Below are positions 23,565-32,349 of a stretch of DNA of 64,000 nt, piece by piece. Location: contig SVTH01000003.1 in assembly GCA_015063885.1 (NCBI GenBank), positions 1-64,000 of the forward strand, in the 5' to 3' direction. The first letter of the stretch is position 1, and each line of letters opens with the position of its first letter. The position numbers and the translations under genes were made by a program. The stretch comes from Oscillospiraceae bacterium (GTDB taxonomy: Bacteria > Bacillota > Clostridia > Oscillospirales > CAG-382). The notes beneath the pieces are model-generated. The model did not search any database. It worked only from the letters and a program-made list of their open reading frames with translations, and was not told the DNA's origin.

Positions 23565-23591
23565 GAGGCAAAAAAGTTGTGACTCTGTCAC

Positions 23592-23620
23592 TTGACAAAC
23601 AGTTAGCAATGGCTTACAAT
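23592..23620 (+). promoter_or_regulatory. Sigma-A promoter of copA
   Basis: TTGACA (23592-23597), 17 bases, TACAAT (23615-23620). No CopY or CsoR operator is obvious. Confidence 0.85.
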
Positions 23621-23652
23621 ATAGAGGAAAGACGAGAACAGGAGTATTCTTT

Positions 23653-26145
23653 ATGGAAGAGAAAGGAACACAGTACCGTGTGACGGGGATGACCTGCGCC
23701 GCTTGCTCTGCCCACGTGGAAAAGGCGGTAAAGGCGGTGAAGGGCGTGGAAAGCGTAGCGGTAAGCTTGCTGACAAACTCCATGCAGGTCACGGGAACGG
23801 CAAGCGAGAAAGCGATCTGCGATGCGGTGAAGAAGGCGGGGTATTCCGCTTTCCTCCCGGGGAAGGCCGAAGAAAAGCCCCAAGAGACGGGAAGCGAGAC
23901 CAAGGGCCTGGTGACACGGCTTTTGGTGTCCCTTTGCTTTTTGCTGCCCTTGATGTACCTTTCCATGGGGCATATGATGTGGCACTTCCCCTTGCCCGCA
24001 TTTTTGGAGTCCCCTGCCGCAGGGGGGCTGGCGCAATTGCTTTTGGCGGGGACCGTTATGGTGATCAACCGAAAATTCTTTGTAAACGGCACGACGGGAC
24101 TGCTCCGCGGGGCGCCCAATATGGATACCTTGGTGTCCTTGGGTGCGGGAGCGGCGTTCCTTTACAGCACGGCGGTGCTGTTTGCCGTCATAAACACCGG
24201 GGAAGGCGGGCATTTCTATTTTGAATCCGCGGGGATGATCCTCACCCTCATCACCCTGGGCAAGCTGTTGGAATCCCGCAGTAAGGGCAAGACCACCGAC
24301 GCCTTGAAGCAGCTCATGCAGTTGGCGCCCAAGACGGCGGTCCTTTTGGACAAGGACGGCAAGGAGCACACCGTGGAGATTGCCGCGGTGAGGGCGGGGG
24401 ACCGCTTTGTGATCCGCTCCGGGGACAGCATCCCCACCGACGGAGAGATCTTGGAGGGTTCCCTTTCCGTGGATGAATCCGCCCTCACGGGAGAAAGTCT
24501 GCCCGTGGATAAGGAGGCGGGACATACCGTTTCCGCCGCCACCGTCTGCAAGAGCGGATACGCCGTCTGCAGAGCCACCCGCGTGGGAGAGGACACTACC
24601 CTCTCTCAGATCATCCGCATGGTCAGCGATGCCGCCGCCACCAAGGCGCCCATTGCCAAGCTGGCGGACAAGGTGTCGGGGATCTTCGTTCCCGCCGTTC
24701 TGGCCATCGCCGCCGTGACGGTGGGTGTGTGGATGCTTTGCGGTAAGGACGTGGGCTTTGCCCTGGCGAGAGGGATCTCCGTGCTGGTGATCAGCTGTCC
24801 CTGTGCCTTGGGGCTTGCCACCCCCGTTGCCATTATGGTGGGCAACGGCAAGGGGGCGAAGAACGGCATTCTCTTTAAGACCGCCGCCGCTTTGGAGGGT
24901 GCGGGGAGAGTGGAGATCGTCGCCCTGGATAAGACGGGCACCCTCACCAAGGGGACTCCCGGGGTGACGGACGTACTGCCCATGGAGGGCTTTACCGAAG
25001 AGGATCTGCTGACCCTGGCAAACGCCTTGGAGCAGAAGAGCGAGCACCCCTTGGCGAAGGCCATCGTTGCCTATTGCGGGGAACGTCACGTACCCGTAGG
25101 GGACACCAAGGAATTCAAGGTCCACCCGGGGAACGGCGTTTCCGCCATGGTGGAATACTCCGTTTGCGCCGCAGGCAACGCCGCCATGATGGCTGAGTAC
25201 GCCGTGATGACGGAAGAAGCGCTTGCTCTGGCGGACAAGCTGGCAGAGGAGGGCAAGACGCCCCTGTTCTTCGGCTGTGACGGTGACCTGGTGGGTATTC
25301 TGGCCTTGGCGGACACCCTGAAGGAGGACGCCGTGGAGGCAGTGAAGCAGCTCAAGGGCATGGGCGTCCGCGTGGTGATGCTCACAGGGGACCATCAAAA
25401 GACGGCGGACGCTATCGGCAGACAGGCCGGGGTGGACACCGTTTATGCAGGTTTGCTTCCCGGAGATAAAGAAGAAAAGCTCCGCCATCTTGCCGCAGAG
25501 GGCAAGGTTGCCATGGTGGGAGACGGCATCAACGACGCACCCGCCCTCACCCGTGCGGATCTGGGCATCGCCATCGGCGCGGGGACGGACGTTGCCATTG
25601 AGGCGGCGGACGTGGTATTGGTACGCTCCCATATGGCGGATCTTCCCGCCGCAGTACGTTTGGGCAGACGGGTGCTCACCAACATCCGCGAGAATCTGTT
25701 CTGGGCCTTCTTCTACAACGCCGTGGGCATTCCCCTGGCGGCGGGGGTCTGGATCCCCTTGTTCGGCTGGGAGATGGAGCCCATGTTCGGGGCGGCGGCC
25801 ATGAGTCTTTCCAGCTTTTGCGTGGTGACCAACGCATTGAGGCTGAACTTCGGCTCCCTTTACGACCCCAAGCACGACCATAAGCGGAAGCCGAAGAAAG
25901 CAAAAAAGGCGGTCTGTCCCCCGGCGGCGGAGCCGGTGGAAAAGACCATCTCTATCGAGGGCATGATGTGCGGGCACTGCGAGGGCAGGGTACGTACCGC
26001 TTTGGAGGGACTGGAAGGCGTGGAGGTTTTGGAGGTGAGCAACCTGAAGGGCATCGCCCGTGTGAAGGTCTCCCCCGCCGTGACGGATAGCGCTCTCCGC
26101 ACCGCCGTGGAAAAGGCGGGCTATACGGCGGAGACGATTTCTTGA
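23653..26145 (+). CDS. copA: Copper-exporting P1B-type ATPase with metal-binding domains at both ends
   Basis: An 830-residue CopA-type pump that expels Cu(I) using ATP. The N-terminal HMA domain has GMTCAAC (Cys15, Cys18). The membrane core has TGES in the actuator and the metal-site motif SCPCALG near residue 380. The phosphorylation site is DKTGTLTKG (Asp near 425), with GDGINDAPAL near 622. A second HMA domain sits at the C-terminus (about 760-830) with GMMCGHC, an arrangement less common than two N-terminal copies. No copper repressor or CopZ gene is adjacent. Its stop codon overlaps a TTGACA hexamer. Confidence 0.95.
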   Translation: MEEKGTQYRVTGMTCAACSAHVEKAVKAVKGVESVAVSLLTNSMQVTGTASEKAICDAVKKAGYSAFLPGKAEEKPQETGSETKGLVTRLLVSLCFLLPLMYLSMGHMMWHFPLPAFLESPAAGGLAQLLLAGTVMVINRKFFVNGTTGLLRGAPNMDTLVSLGAGAAFLYSTAVLFAVINTGEGGHFYFESAGMILTLITLGKLLESRSKGKTTDALKQLMQLAPKTAVLLDKDGKEHTVEIAAVRAGDRFVIRSGDSIPTDGEILEGSLSVDESALTGESLPVDKEAGHTVSAATVCKSGYAVCRATRVGEDTTLSQIIRMVSDAAATKAPIAKLADKVSGIFVPAVLAIAAVTVGVWMLCGKDVGFALARGISVLVISCPCALGLATPVAIMVGNGKGAKNGILFKTAAALEGAGRVEIVALDKTGTLTKGTPGVTDVLPMEGFTEEDLLTLANALEQKSEHPLAKAIVAYCGERHVPVGDTKEFKVHPGNGVSAMVEYSVCAAGNAAMMAEYAVMTEEALALADKLAEEGKTPLFFGCDGDLVGILALADTLKEDAVEAVKQLKGMGVRVVMLTGDHQKTADAIGRQAGVDTVYAGLLPGDKEEKLRHLAAEGKVAMVGDGINDAPALTRADLGIAIGAGTDVAIEAADVVLVRSHMADLPAAVRLGRRVLTNIRENLFWAFFYNAVGIPLAAGVWIPLFGWEMEPMFGAAAMSLSSFCVVTNALRLNFGSLYDPKHDHKRKPKKAKKAVCPPAAEPVEKTISIEGMMCGHCEGRVRTALEGLEGVEVLEVSNLKGIARVKVSPAVTDSALRTAVEKAGYTAETIS

Positions 26146-26167
26146 CAAACCGTTCACGAAAAGTTTC

Positions 26168-26196
26168 TTGTTTTTCCGTGAAAAATGGTGTATTCT
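26168..26196 (+). promoter_or_regulatory. Sigma-A-like promoter of the alarmone synthetase
   Basis: TTGTTT (26168-26173), 17 bases, TATTCT (26191-26196). Both hexamers are imperfect; a TTGACA at 26142 has no matching -10. Confidence 0.5.
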
Positions 26197-26227
26197 GTAG
26201 GTGAGATACGGAAAGGACGGTAACGAA

Positions 26228-27028
26228 ATGAAGAACATCAAGGAGCAATTGGAATCCTTATTGGCGGAAGAAGGGGTACACGCCGACTATACGGACGGTC
26301 ACTCCCTGGCGCCCACCCATCCCGTGCCCGAGCAGCTGGAAAGTCAGATGCGCCTGGCGGCGGAGCATTTGGTGGGGTTCAAGGAGCTGATGATGGTGTA
26401 CACCTGTGCCATCAAGGAGGTGCACACCAAGTTCGACGTTTTGAACACGGAGTTTTCCGTGCGTTACCGCCGCAACCCCATCTACTGCATCAACACCCGC
26501 TTGAAGCGTCCCTCCAGCATCGTGGGGAAATTGGAGCGGCTGGGGGTGCCCCTTTCCCTTGCCGCCGTGGAGAATTGCCTCAACGACGTGGCGGGGGTGC
26601 GGGTGATCTGCTCCTACCGTGACGATATCTACCGCATTGCGGAATCCCTTTTGCGGCAGAACGACGTGGAGCTTTTGGAGCAGAAGGATTACATTCTTTC
26701 CCCCAAGCCCAACGGGTACCGCAGTCTGCATCTCATCATCCGTATTCCCGTGTTCTTCGCCAACGCCACCCACAAGGTGAAGGTGGAGGTGCAGATCCGC
26801 ACCATCGCCATGGACTGCTGGGCAAGCCTGGAGCATCAATTGCGGTACAAGCAGGCCATTCCCGAGGAGGAACGGATCGCTAAAGAGCTGTTGACCTGTG
26901 CGGAAATGCTGGCGGAGACGGATGCACGGATGCTGGCCATCCGCCGTGAGATCGAGCACGGCGAGGAGGGCGAGGACGGAGACGCCGCCCTTTTGGAGAA
27001 GCTGAAACGGCTGGACGTGAGGATATAA
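26228..27028 (+). CDS. Small (p)ppGpp synthetase (GTP pyrophosphokinase)
   Basis: A 266-residue single-domain RelA/SpoT synthetase of the small alarmone synthetase class (RelQ/YjbM-like). It makes (p)ppGpp or pGpp from ATP and GTP or GMP. The synthetase motifs are RLKRPSSIVGKLER, DVAGVRVICSYRDD, SPKPNGYRSLHLII and KVEVQIRTIAMDCWASLEHQLRYK. There is no HD hydrolase, TGS or ACT domain. A C-terminal helix rich in Glu/Arg follows, as in RelQ tetramers. The ATG at 26228 follows AAAGGA. Confidence 0.92.
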   Translation: MKNIKEQLESLLAEEGVHADYTDGHSLAPTHPVPEQLESQMRLAAEHLVGFKELMMVYTCAIKEVHTKFDVLNTEFSVRYRRNPIYCINTRLKRPSSIVGKLERLGVPLSLAAVENCLNDVAGVRVICSYRDDIYRIAESLLRQNDVELLEQKDYILSPKPNGYRSLHLIIRIPVFFANATHKVKVEVQIRTIAMDCWASLEHQLRYKQAIPEEERIAKELLTCAEMLAETDARMLAIRREIEHGEEGEDGDAALLEKLKRLDVRI

Positions 27029-27036
27029 AAAGTACG

Positions 27037-27117
27037 CTTAAGAACCTTTCTTTTTAGAAAAGAAAGGTTCTTAAGAATCTCCTAAGAAAATCGAATGCCA
27101 AAAACTGACGTTTTTGG
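27037..27117 (+). repeat. Double-hairpin element, family H2
   Basis: Hairpin CTTAAGAACCTTTCTTTT with its complement (27037-27075), a spacer AATCTCCTAAGAAAATC, and hairpin CCAAAAAC/GTTTTTGG (27098-27105, 27110-27117). It is the same element as 22286-22368 in the other orientation, and the first half recurs at 33053-33116. Confidence 0.7.
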
Positions 27118-27129
27118 AAAATGGGAAAT

Positions 27130-27159
27130 AAAAAAGAGCTGGCGGTTCAGCTCTTTTTT
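27130..27159. terminator. Bidirectional terminator between convergent genes
   Basis: AAAAAAGAGCTG (27130-27141) pairs perfectly with CAGCTCTTTTTT (27148-27159). It serves the synthetase (+) and the membrane protein (-). Confidence 0.92.
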
Positions 27160-27169
27160 GAATGCGTTT

Positions 27170-27865
27170 TTACTCTTCGTCCTTGGTGATGTGAGAGGTA
27201 ACGTTGGCCACCAGGTGATCCAGCTCGATGTCCTTGGTCATGTGGAACACGATGGGCTCGGGCTTGTTCTTCAGCTTCAAGGTCACGGTGTCGTACTCCG
27301 CAAAGGAAGGACGCTCCTCGGGGCGGGAAGCGGAGATGCTTTCCACGGAGGAATAGGGATAAACGGCAAAGATCTCCTCGCACTCGTCGGAGGTCATGGA
27401 CAGAAGACGGTAGCCCAGGTAGACGGCGGTCTTATCCATGTAGAAGGAGGTCATCACCAGCTTGTTACTGCGGCGTCTGCCGTCGTGGCCTACGCGGAAC
27501 ATGATCTGGCCTTCCAGCAAATAGGCGCGGGCGAACTTGATCTTCTCCTCGTCCAGAGAGACGGGCGCCTTGCCTCTGCCGTTGTGGGCGTTGAGCTTTT
27601 CCTCAGTGAAGGCGCGGAAATCCTTTTTGAAGGCGTTCTCTGCGTTCACCACGGAGGCGGTGTATTCCTTATCGCTGACGGACATGGTGGAGGTCACGAT
27701 GGCGGCAACTGCGGCCACCAAGGCGAAGGATGCGCCCAGATAGCTCCAATACCAGTTCAGCGCAAAATACGCCAACAGACCTGCGCCAACGGCTACCCAG
27801 CAGGCGATGGAAAGCTTACCGATATTCTCTTTGGTGAAATATCGGGTGTTGTTCTTGTAATTCAT
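27170..27865 (-). CDS. Two-helix membrane protein of unknown function
   Basis: A 231-residue protein. Two membrane helices lie close together near the N-terminus (about 18-60). A cytoplasmic region of about 165 residues follows, including a Lys/Arg-rich stretch (GHDGRRRSNKLVMTS) and a segment that resembles PH/YcxB-like domains (FYMDKTAVYLGYRLLSMTSDECEEI). I do not recognise the family. ATG at 27865 is chosen for its spacing from GAGAGGG. It has its own promoter, but transcription from the deo operon may also run through, since no terminator is visible there. Confidence 0.7.
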   Translation of the reverse strand: MNYKNNTRYFTKENIGKLSIACWVAVGAGLLAYFALNWYWSYLGASFALVAAVAAIVTSTMSVSDKEYTASVVNAENAFKKDFRAFTEEKLNAHNGRGKAPVSLDEEKIKFARAYLLEGQIMFRVGHDGRRRSNKLVMTSFYMDKTAVYLGYRLLSMTSDECEEIFAVYPYSSVESISASRPEERPSFAEYDTVTLKLKNKPEPIVFHMTKDIELDHLVANVTSHITKDEE

Positions 27866-27898
27866 AATCATACCCTCTCTCGTTCTTGACTGGAAGAC

Positions 27899-27927
27899 AG
27901 TATACACGATTTTTGACCGTTTGTCAA
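27899..27927 (-). promoter_or_regulatory. Sigma-A promoter of the membrane protein
   Basis: Minus strand TTGACA (27922-27927), 17 bases, TATACT (27899-27904). Confidence 0.88.
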
Positions 27928-27961
27928 TAACCTGACAGTAGAATTCCTCTCGCCTTTTGAT

Positions 27962-29260
27962 TTACCGTGTAAAAATCAACGGAAGCTCTGCAGGCTTGGC
28001 GGAAGAATAGGTCAGGCTTGCAAGAAACGCCCTTTCTGCGGCGGGAAGCAAGGCCTTGTCTCTCGTATGCAGGTAGGCCAGGGTCTGCCCTGCCTTGACG
28101 TAATCCCCCACCTTGGCACACAAAACGATGCCTGCGGCGGGATCGATGACGTCCTCTTTTTTGGCTCTTCCCGCACCCAGCAGGCAGGCCGCCGTGCCGA
28201 TGCCGTCGGTCTCCATATGGGCAAGGTAGCCCTCCTCCTTGGAAGTGAGGGCGTAGCACACAGGCGATACAGGCAACAGGGAAAGATCCTCCAAAACGGC
28301 GGTATCCCCGCCCTGGGCGGCGATCCATTCCAGGAATTTGGCGTAGGCTCTGCCGTCGCGGATGGCTTCGATACACTTTTCCTCCGCTTCCTCTACGCTC
28401 CAACCCATACAAAGAGAGAGCATATTGGACGCCAAGGCGATGCACACACGGTAAAGGTCGTCCTGCTGTTCTCCCCGCAATACGGAAACCGCTTCCTTGA
28501 CCTCCAGGGCGTTGCCGATATGGGTACCCAGGGGCACGTCCATATTGGTGATGAGGGCGCGGACGTTTCTGCCGCAAGCCTGTCCCACCTGCACCATGGC
28601 GTCTGCCAGCTCTGCCGCCGCCTCGGGGGTCTTCATAAAGGCGCCGCTTCCGCATTTTACGTCCAAGACGATGGACTTGGCGCCCCCTGCCAGCTTCTTG
28701 CTCATAATGGAGGAAGCGATGAGAGGCATACAGTCCACGGTGGCGGTGACGTCCCGCAGGGCGTACAGCTTTTTATCCGCAGGGGCAAGCACGCCGCTCT
28801 GCCCCACCACGCAGACGCCTACGCGGTTTGAAATTTCAAAAAACTCTTCGGGGGAAAGGGAGGTGCGGTAGCCGGGGATGGATTCCAATTTATCCACCGT
28901 GCCGCCGGTATGTCCCAGCCCTCTGCCGGACATTTTTGCCACCTTGCCGCCAAGGGATGCCACCAAGGGGGCAAGGATCAGGGTGGTCTTATCCCCCACC
29001 CCGCCTGTGCTGTGCTTATCCACGGAAAGGTCTCCGAAGGCGGAAAGATCCACCCTGTCCCCGGAGCTTGCCATGGCGTCGGTGAGGATGGCGGTCTCCT
29101 CCATGGTCATCCCCCTGAAGCAGATGGCCATGCACAAGGCCGAGGCCTGCTCGTGGGGGATGGTTCCATTGGTATACCCTTCCACAAAGAAGCGGATCTC
29201 CCCCTCCGTTAAGGGTTCGCCGTGCTTCTTTTTGGTGATGATGTCGTACATTCTATACAT
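27962..29260 (-). CDS. Pyrimidine-nucleoside/thymidine phosphorylase
   Basis: A 432-residue enzyme that splits thymidine, deoxyuridine or uridine with phosphate. It has the family signature region SVDKHSTGGVGDKTTL, the sequence SGRGLGHTGGTVDKLE, and SSIMSKKLAGGAKSIVLDVKCGSGAFMK. The C-terminal domain has a biotinyl/lipoyl-like fold. Length and motifs fit Pdp of Gram-positives as well as DeoA. Last gene of the deo operon, two bases after the cytidine deaminase. ATG at 29260 follows GGAGG by nine bases; a TTG two codons earlier is the alternative. Confidence 0.94.
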   Translation of the reverse strand: MYRMYDIITKKKHGEPLTEGEIRFFVEGYTNGTIPHEQASALCMAICFRGMTMEETAILTDAMASSGDRVDLSAFGDLSVDKHSTGGVGDKTTLILAPLVASLGGKVAKMSGRGLGHTGGTVDKLESIPGYRTSLSPEEFFEISNRVGVCVVGQSGVLAPADKKLYALRDVTATVDCMPLIASSIMSKKLAGGAKSIVLDVKCGSGAFMKTPEAAAELADAMVQVGQACGRNVRALITNMDVPLGTHIGNALEVKEAVSVLRGEQQDDLYRVCIALASNMLSLCMGWSVEEAEEKCIEAIRDGRAYAKFLEWIAAQGGDTAVLEDLSLLPVSPVCYALTSKEEGYLAHMETDGIGTAACLLGAGRAKKEDVIDPAAGIVLCAKVGDYVKAGQTLAYLHTRDKALLPAAERAFLASLTYSSAKPAELPLIFTR

Positions 29261-29262
29261 AC

Positions 29263-29646
29263 TCAAAAGCCTCCGAAGGCGTGGGGCAGGATCTCCCCGA
29301 AGGTGTAGCTCCCATCGGGGGTGATGATACGGAAGTCCTCTTTGCAGAACTCCGCCATGACCTGACGGCAGACGCCGCAGGGGAAGGCGGTTCCGTCGGG
29401 AGTACCCTCTTTTCCCCCCACCACGGCGATGGCGGTAAACTCCCGCTTGCCGTCGTAGACGGCCTTGAAGAAGGCGGTGCGTTCTGCACAGATGGTGGGG
29501 GTGAAGGATGCGTTTTCGATGTTACAGCCCGTATAGACGGTGCCGTCCTCACACAGCAAAGCGGCGCCCACGGCGAACCGGGAATAGGGGGTGTAGGCGT
29601 GGGTCCGCGCCTCCCCCGCAAGGGTCAAAAGCTGTTGATCGGTCAT
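29263..29646 (-). CDS. cdd: Cytidine deaminase
   Basis: A 127-residue tetramer-type cytidine deaminase that turns cytidine and deoxycytidine into uridine and deoxyuridine for the phosphorylase encoded next to it. Zinc site: CAERTAFFKAV (Cys-Ala-Glu with the proton-shuttling Glu) and PCGVCRQ. The substrate-side segment is TGCNIENASFTPTICAE. The ATG lies one base after the deoB stop; a longer frame inside deoB is not needed. Confidence 0.95.
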   Translation of the reverse strand: MTDQQLLTLAGEARTHAYTPYSRFAVGAALLCEDGTVYTGCNIENASFTPTICAERTAFFKAVYDGKREFTAIAVVGGKEGTPDGTAFPCGVCRQVMAEFCKEDFRIITPDGSYTFGEILPHAFGGF

Positions 29647-29647
29647 A

Positions 29648-30808
29648 TCAGAAGGCCTCCTTGATGGCTGTTCCGTGGGTAGAATAGGGAACGCCCAGGT
29701 AGTCCGCCACGGTGGCGGCGATATCCGCAAAGGTGTTCCGCACCCCCAGGCAGACGGGCTTCACCCTCTTGCCGTAAAGCAGTAAGGGCACGTTCTCACG
29801 GGTGTGGTCGGTGGAGATATCTCCCGGGTCACAGCCGTGGTCGGCGGTGATGAGAAGGAGATCCTCATCCTGCATCCCCGCAAGGAAGGCAGGCAGCCAT
29901 GCGTCAAAGGCGGAAAGTGCCTTTGCGTAGCCGTGGATATCGTTGCGGTGGCCGTAGAGCATATCGAAATCCACCAGATTGGCAAAGCAAAGCCCGTGGA
30001 AATCTTTCTTTTGCAGCTCCAGCAGTACCTCCATCCCCTCCTCGTTGCCGTGAGTGGGATGGCTTTCGGTGATCCCTCTCCCTGCAAAGATGTCACGGAT
30101 CTTGCCGATGGAAAGGACGTCCAAGCCCTGTTTTTGCAGTACGTCCAGCACCGTCTCCCCCGTGGGTTCCAGGGAGAAATCTCTGCGGTTGGCGGTGCGC
30201 TTGTAATTGCCGTTTTCCCCAAGGAAGGGACGGGCGATGACTCTGCCCACGGCGTGCTCCCCCGCGAGGAGCGCTCTCGCGATGCGGCAGTATTCGTACA
30301 GGGTCTCCACGGGGACGATCTCCTCGTGGGCGGCGATCTGAAACACGCTGTCGGCACTGGTGTAAATAATGAGTGCCCCGGTATTTACGTGCTCGTCGCC
30401 GTAATCCTTGATGACCTCCGTGCCGGAATAGGGCTTGTTGCAAAGCACTTCCCTGCCCACGCGGCGGGAAAACTCTGCCAGCAGATCTGCCGGAAAGCCC
30501 TCCGGGTAGGTGGGCAGAGGACGGGGAGACAACAGCCCCGCGATCTCCCAATGGCCGATGGTGGTATCCTTCCCTGCGCTCTGCTCTTCCACCCTGGCGT
30601 AGGCGGCAAGGGGTGCGGGGGTGGTACCCAGGAAGGAAAGCCCGGGGATGTTCCCAAGCCCTAAAGACAGCAGGTTGGGGACAGCAAAATAGGAGGAATC
30701 GGAAATGCTCTTCATTGTATGGGCTCCCCCATCCCCAAAGGCGGCGGCATCCTTTGCCTCGCCGATGCCCACGCTGTCCAAAACGATCAAAAAGACACGT
30801 CTGCTCAT
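29648..30808 (-). CDS. deoB: Phosphopentomutase
   Basis: A 386-residue alkaline-phosphatase-superfamily mutase that converts (deoxy)ribose 1-phosphate to the 5-phosphate. Motifs: IVLDSVGIGEAKDAAAFGDGGAHT at the N-terminus, GKDTTIGHWEIAG with the catalytic Thr, and LLITADHGCDPGDISTDHTRENVPLL with the metal ligands. It overlaps deoD by four bases (ATGA). Confidence 0.96.
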   Translation of the reverse strand: MSRRVFLIVLDSVGIGEAKDAAAFGDGGAHTMKSISDSSYFAVPNLLSLGLGNIPGLSFLGTTPAPLAAYARVEEQSAGKDTTIGHWEIAGLLSPRPLPTYPEGFPADLLAEFSRRVGREVLCNKPYSGTEVIKDYGDEHVNTGALIIYTSADSVFQIAAHEEIVPVETLYEYCRIARALLAGEHAVGRVIARPFLGENGNYKRTANRRDFSLEPTGETVLDVLQKQGLDVLSIGKIRDIFAGRGITESHPTHGNEEGMEVLLELQKKDFHGLCFANLVDFDMLYGHRNDIHGYAKALSAFDAWLPAFLAGMQDEDLLLITADHGCDPGDISTDHTRENVPLLLYGKRVKPVCLGVRNTFADIAATVADYLGVPYSTHGTAIKEAF

Positions 30809-31536
30809 ACGGCAGTTTCCAAAGCCAGGGTGATCATATCCGTGAAGGTGGTCTCCCTCTGCTCGGGGGTGAGATCCTCCCCGGTAAGGATGTGGTTGGA
30901 CACGGTGAAGATCCCCAGGGCGTGCTTGCCGTAGCGGACGGCGTTCATATACAGGGCGGCGGATTCCATTTCAAAGGCCAACACGCCCATCTTGCCCCAA
31001 AGCTCCACGGACTGCATATAGCCGGGGAGGTTCAGGTTGTCCTCGTAGAACAGGTCGGAGGACAGCACGTTGCCCACGTGGTAGTTGTCCATGTTCAATT
31101 CCTTGGCCTTTTCCACGCACTTGGAAAGCAGACCGTAGTCCGCAATGGGGGCGAAGGTGCCGGGGAGGCGGAACTGCATGCCGAAGTTGGAATCGGTGCA
31201 GGCGCCCATGCCGATGATCACGTCCATTACCTTCACGTCCTTCTGAATGCTTCCCGCACTGCCCACACGGATGATGTTATCCACGTCAAAGGCGTTGAAC
31301 AGCTCGTGGGAATAGATGCCGATGGAGGGCATTCCCATGCCGCTGGCCATCACGGAAACGGGGGTGTCCTTGTAAAGCCCCGTGTAGCCCTGGACGCCGC
31401 GGACGTTGTTCACCAGAACGGCGTCCTTTAAGAAATTCTCCGCAATGAAGCGGGAGCGGTTGGGGTCGCCGGGCATGAGAACGGTCTTGCCGAACTGCTG
31501 AGGGGTGGCCTTAATATGAGGTGTCGGATAATTCAT
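30805..31536 (-). CDS. deoD: Purine-nucleoside phosphorylase, DeoD type
   Basis: A 243-residue hexameric PNP of the bacterial DeoD type (NP-I family), cleaving purine (deoxy)nucleosides with phosphate. Landmarks: [48 protein letters not shown], and [13 protein letters not shown] with the base-binding Glu-Met-Glu. The reading frame starts 26 bases before the deoC stop, a long overlap. Confidence 0.95.
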   Translation of the reverse strand: MNYPTPHIKATPQQFGKTVLMPGDPNRSRFIAENFLKDAVLVNNVRGVQGYTGLYKDTPVSVMASGMGMPSIGIYSHELFNAFDVDNIIRVGSAGSIQKDVKVMDVIIGMGACTDSNFGMQFRLPGTFAPIADYGLLSKCVEKAKELNMDNYHVGNVLSSDLFYEDNLNLPGYMQSVELWGKMGVLAFEMESAALYMNAVRYGKHALGIFTVSNHILTGEDLTPEQRETTFTDMITLALETAV

Positions 31537-32188
31537 GTTTGTTCTCCTTTACGATCTTTACGATTCTGCTGGTGCCAAGTCTGTCGGCGCCCAGCGCTAA
31601 AAAGTCTTCTGCGTCCTGCAGGGAGGAGATCCCTCCTGCGGCCTTCACCTTCACGTGGGGGGCAACGTGTGCCTTCATCAAGGCAACGTCCTCACGGGTG
31701 GCCCCGCCCTTGGAGAAGCCTGTGGAGGTCTTGATATAATCCGCCCCTGCACGGGAGACGATGCCGCACATACGGATCTTTTCCTCCTCGGTGAGGAGGC
31801 AGGTCTCGATGATGACCTTTAAGATCTTGCCGTCACAATGCTTTTTCACCAGGCGGATCTCTTCCTCCACCTGATCGTCCAGCCCCTCCTTCAAGGCACC
31901 TACGTGGATCACCATGTCGATCTCGTCGGCACCGTTCTGTACGGCGTCGAAGGCCTCGTAGGCCTTTGCCTCGGGGGTGGAATAGCCGTTGGGGAAGCCG
32001 ATAACGGTACAAATAGCCAGACGGTCCCCCACGTAGGCCTTGGCTCTTTTCACGAAGGCGGCGGGAATACAGACGGAGGCGGTGCCGTAGGTCATGCCGT
32101 CGTCACAGATGGTTTTGATCTGCTCCCAGGTGCAATCCACCGCCAAAAGGGTGTGGTCCACGTGGGAAAGAAGCTCTTTCAGTTCCAT
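31511..32188 (-). CDS. deoC: Deoxyribose-phosphate aldolase
   Basis: A 225-residue class I aldolase that splits deoxyribose 5-phosphate into glyceraldehyde 3-phosphate and acetaldehyde. Motifs: [29 protein letters not shown], the Schiff-base Lys in [15 protein letters not shown], and [13 protein letters not shown]. It is the first gene of the deo operon; AAAGGAG lies 11 bases before the ATG at 32188. Together with deoD, deoB, cdd and the phosphorylase it lets the cell use DNA-derived nucleosides as carbon. Confidence 0.96.
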   Translation of the reverse strand: MELKELLSHVDHTLLAVDCTWEQIKTICDDGMTYGTASVCIPAAFVKRAKAYVGDRLAICTVIGFPNGYSTPEAKAYEAFDAVQNGADEIDMVIHVGALKEGLDDQVEEEIRLVKKHCDGKILKVIIETCLLTEEEKIRMCGIVSRAGADYIKTSTGFSKGGATREDVALMKAHVAPHVKVKAAGGISSLQDAEDFLALGADRLGTSRIVKIVKENKHELSDTSY

Positions 32189-32220
32189 GATCAATTACGC
32201 TCCTTTACATACTTTTTTAT

Positions 32221-32249
32221 AGTTTACCACATTTTTCTTCCCATGGCAA
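32221..32249 (-). promoter_or_regulatory. Sigma-A promoter of the deo operon
   Basis: Minus strand TTGCCA (32244-32249), 17 bases, TAAACT (32221-32226). No DeoR gene is adjacent and no clear operator palindrome is seen. Confidence 0.75.
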
Positions 32250-32261
32250 GAGAAAAAAAGG

Positions 32262-32290
32262 TTGACAGAAAAATTTCTTTCGTGTATCCT
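32262..32290 (+). promoter_or_regulatory. Sigma-A promoter P1 of the two-component system
   Basis: TTGACA (32262-32267), 17 bases, TATCCT (32285-32290). It ends just before the direct repeats at 32297. Confidence 0.8.
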
Positions 32291-32296
32291 GTTTCC

Positions 32297-32328
32297 ATAA
32301 CAAATCCAAAACATTTGGGGTGTAGAAT
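32297..32328 (+). promoter_or_regulatory. PhoP-like 11-base direct repeats and second -10 (P2) before the response regulator
   Basis: ATAACA-AATCC (32297-32307) and AAAACA-TTTGG (32308-32318) are in tandem with an 11-base period, followed by TAGAAT (32323-32328) as a likely -10 without a -35. The array covers the start region of P1. The same repeats occur at 34504-34547. Confidence 0.65.
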
Positions 32329-32349
32329 CTACTCAAAGGAGGCGAAGGC

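Noticed and set aside
26142..26147. TTGACA at the end of copA as -35 for the alarmone synthetase
   Set aside because: No acceptable -10 occurs 15-19 bases downstream; the TTGTTT/TATTCT pair fits better.
23614..26241. An 875-codon minus-strand open frame opposite copA
   Set aside because: copA is unmistakable on the plus strand; the antisense frame has no motifs or start signals.
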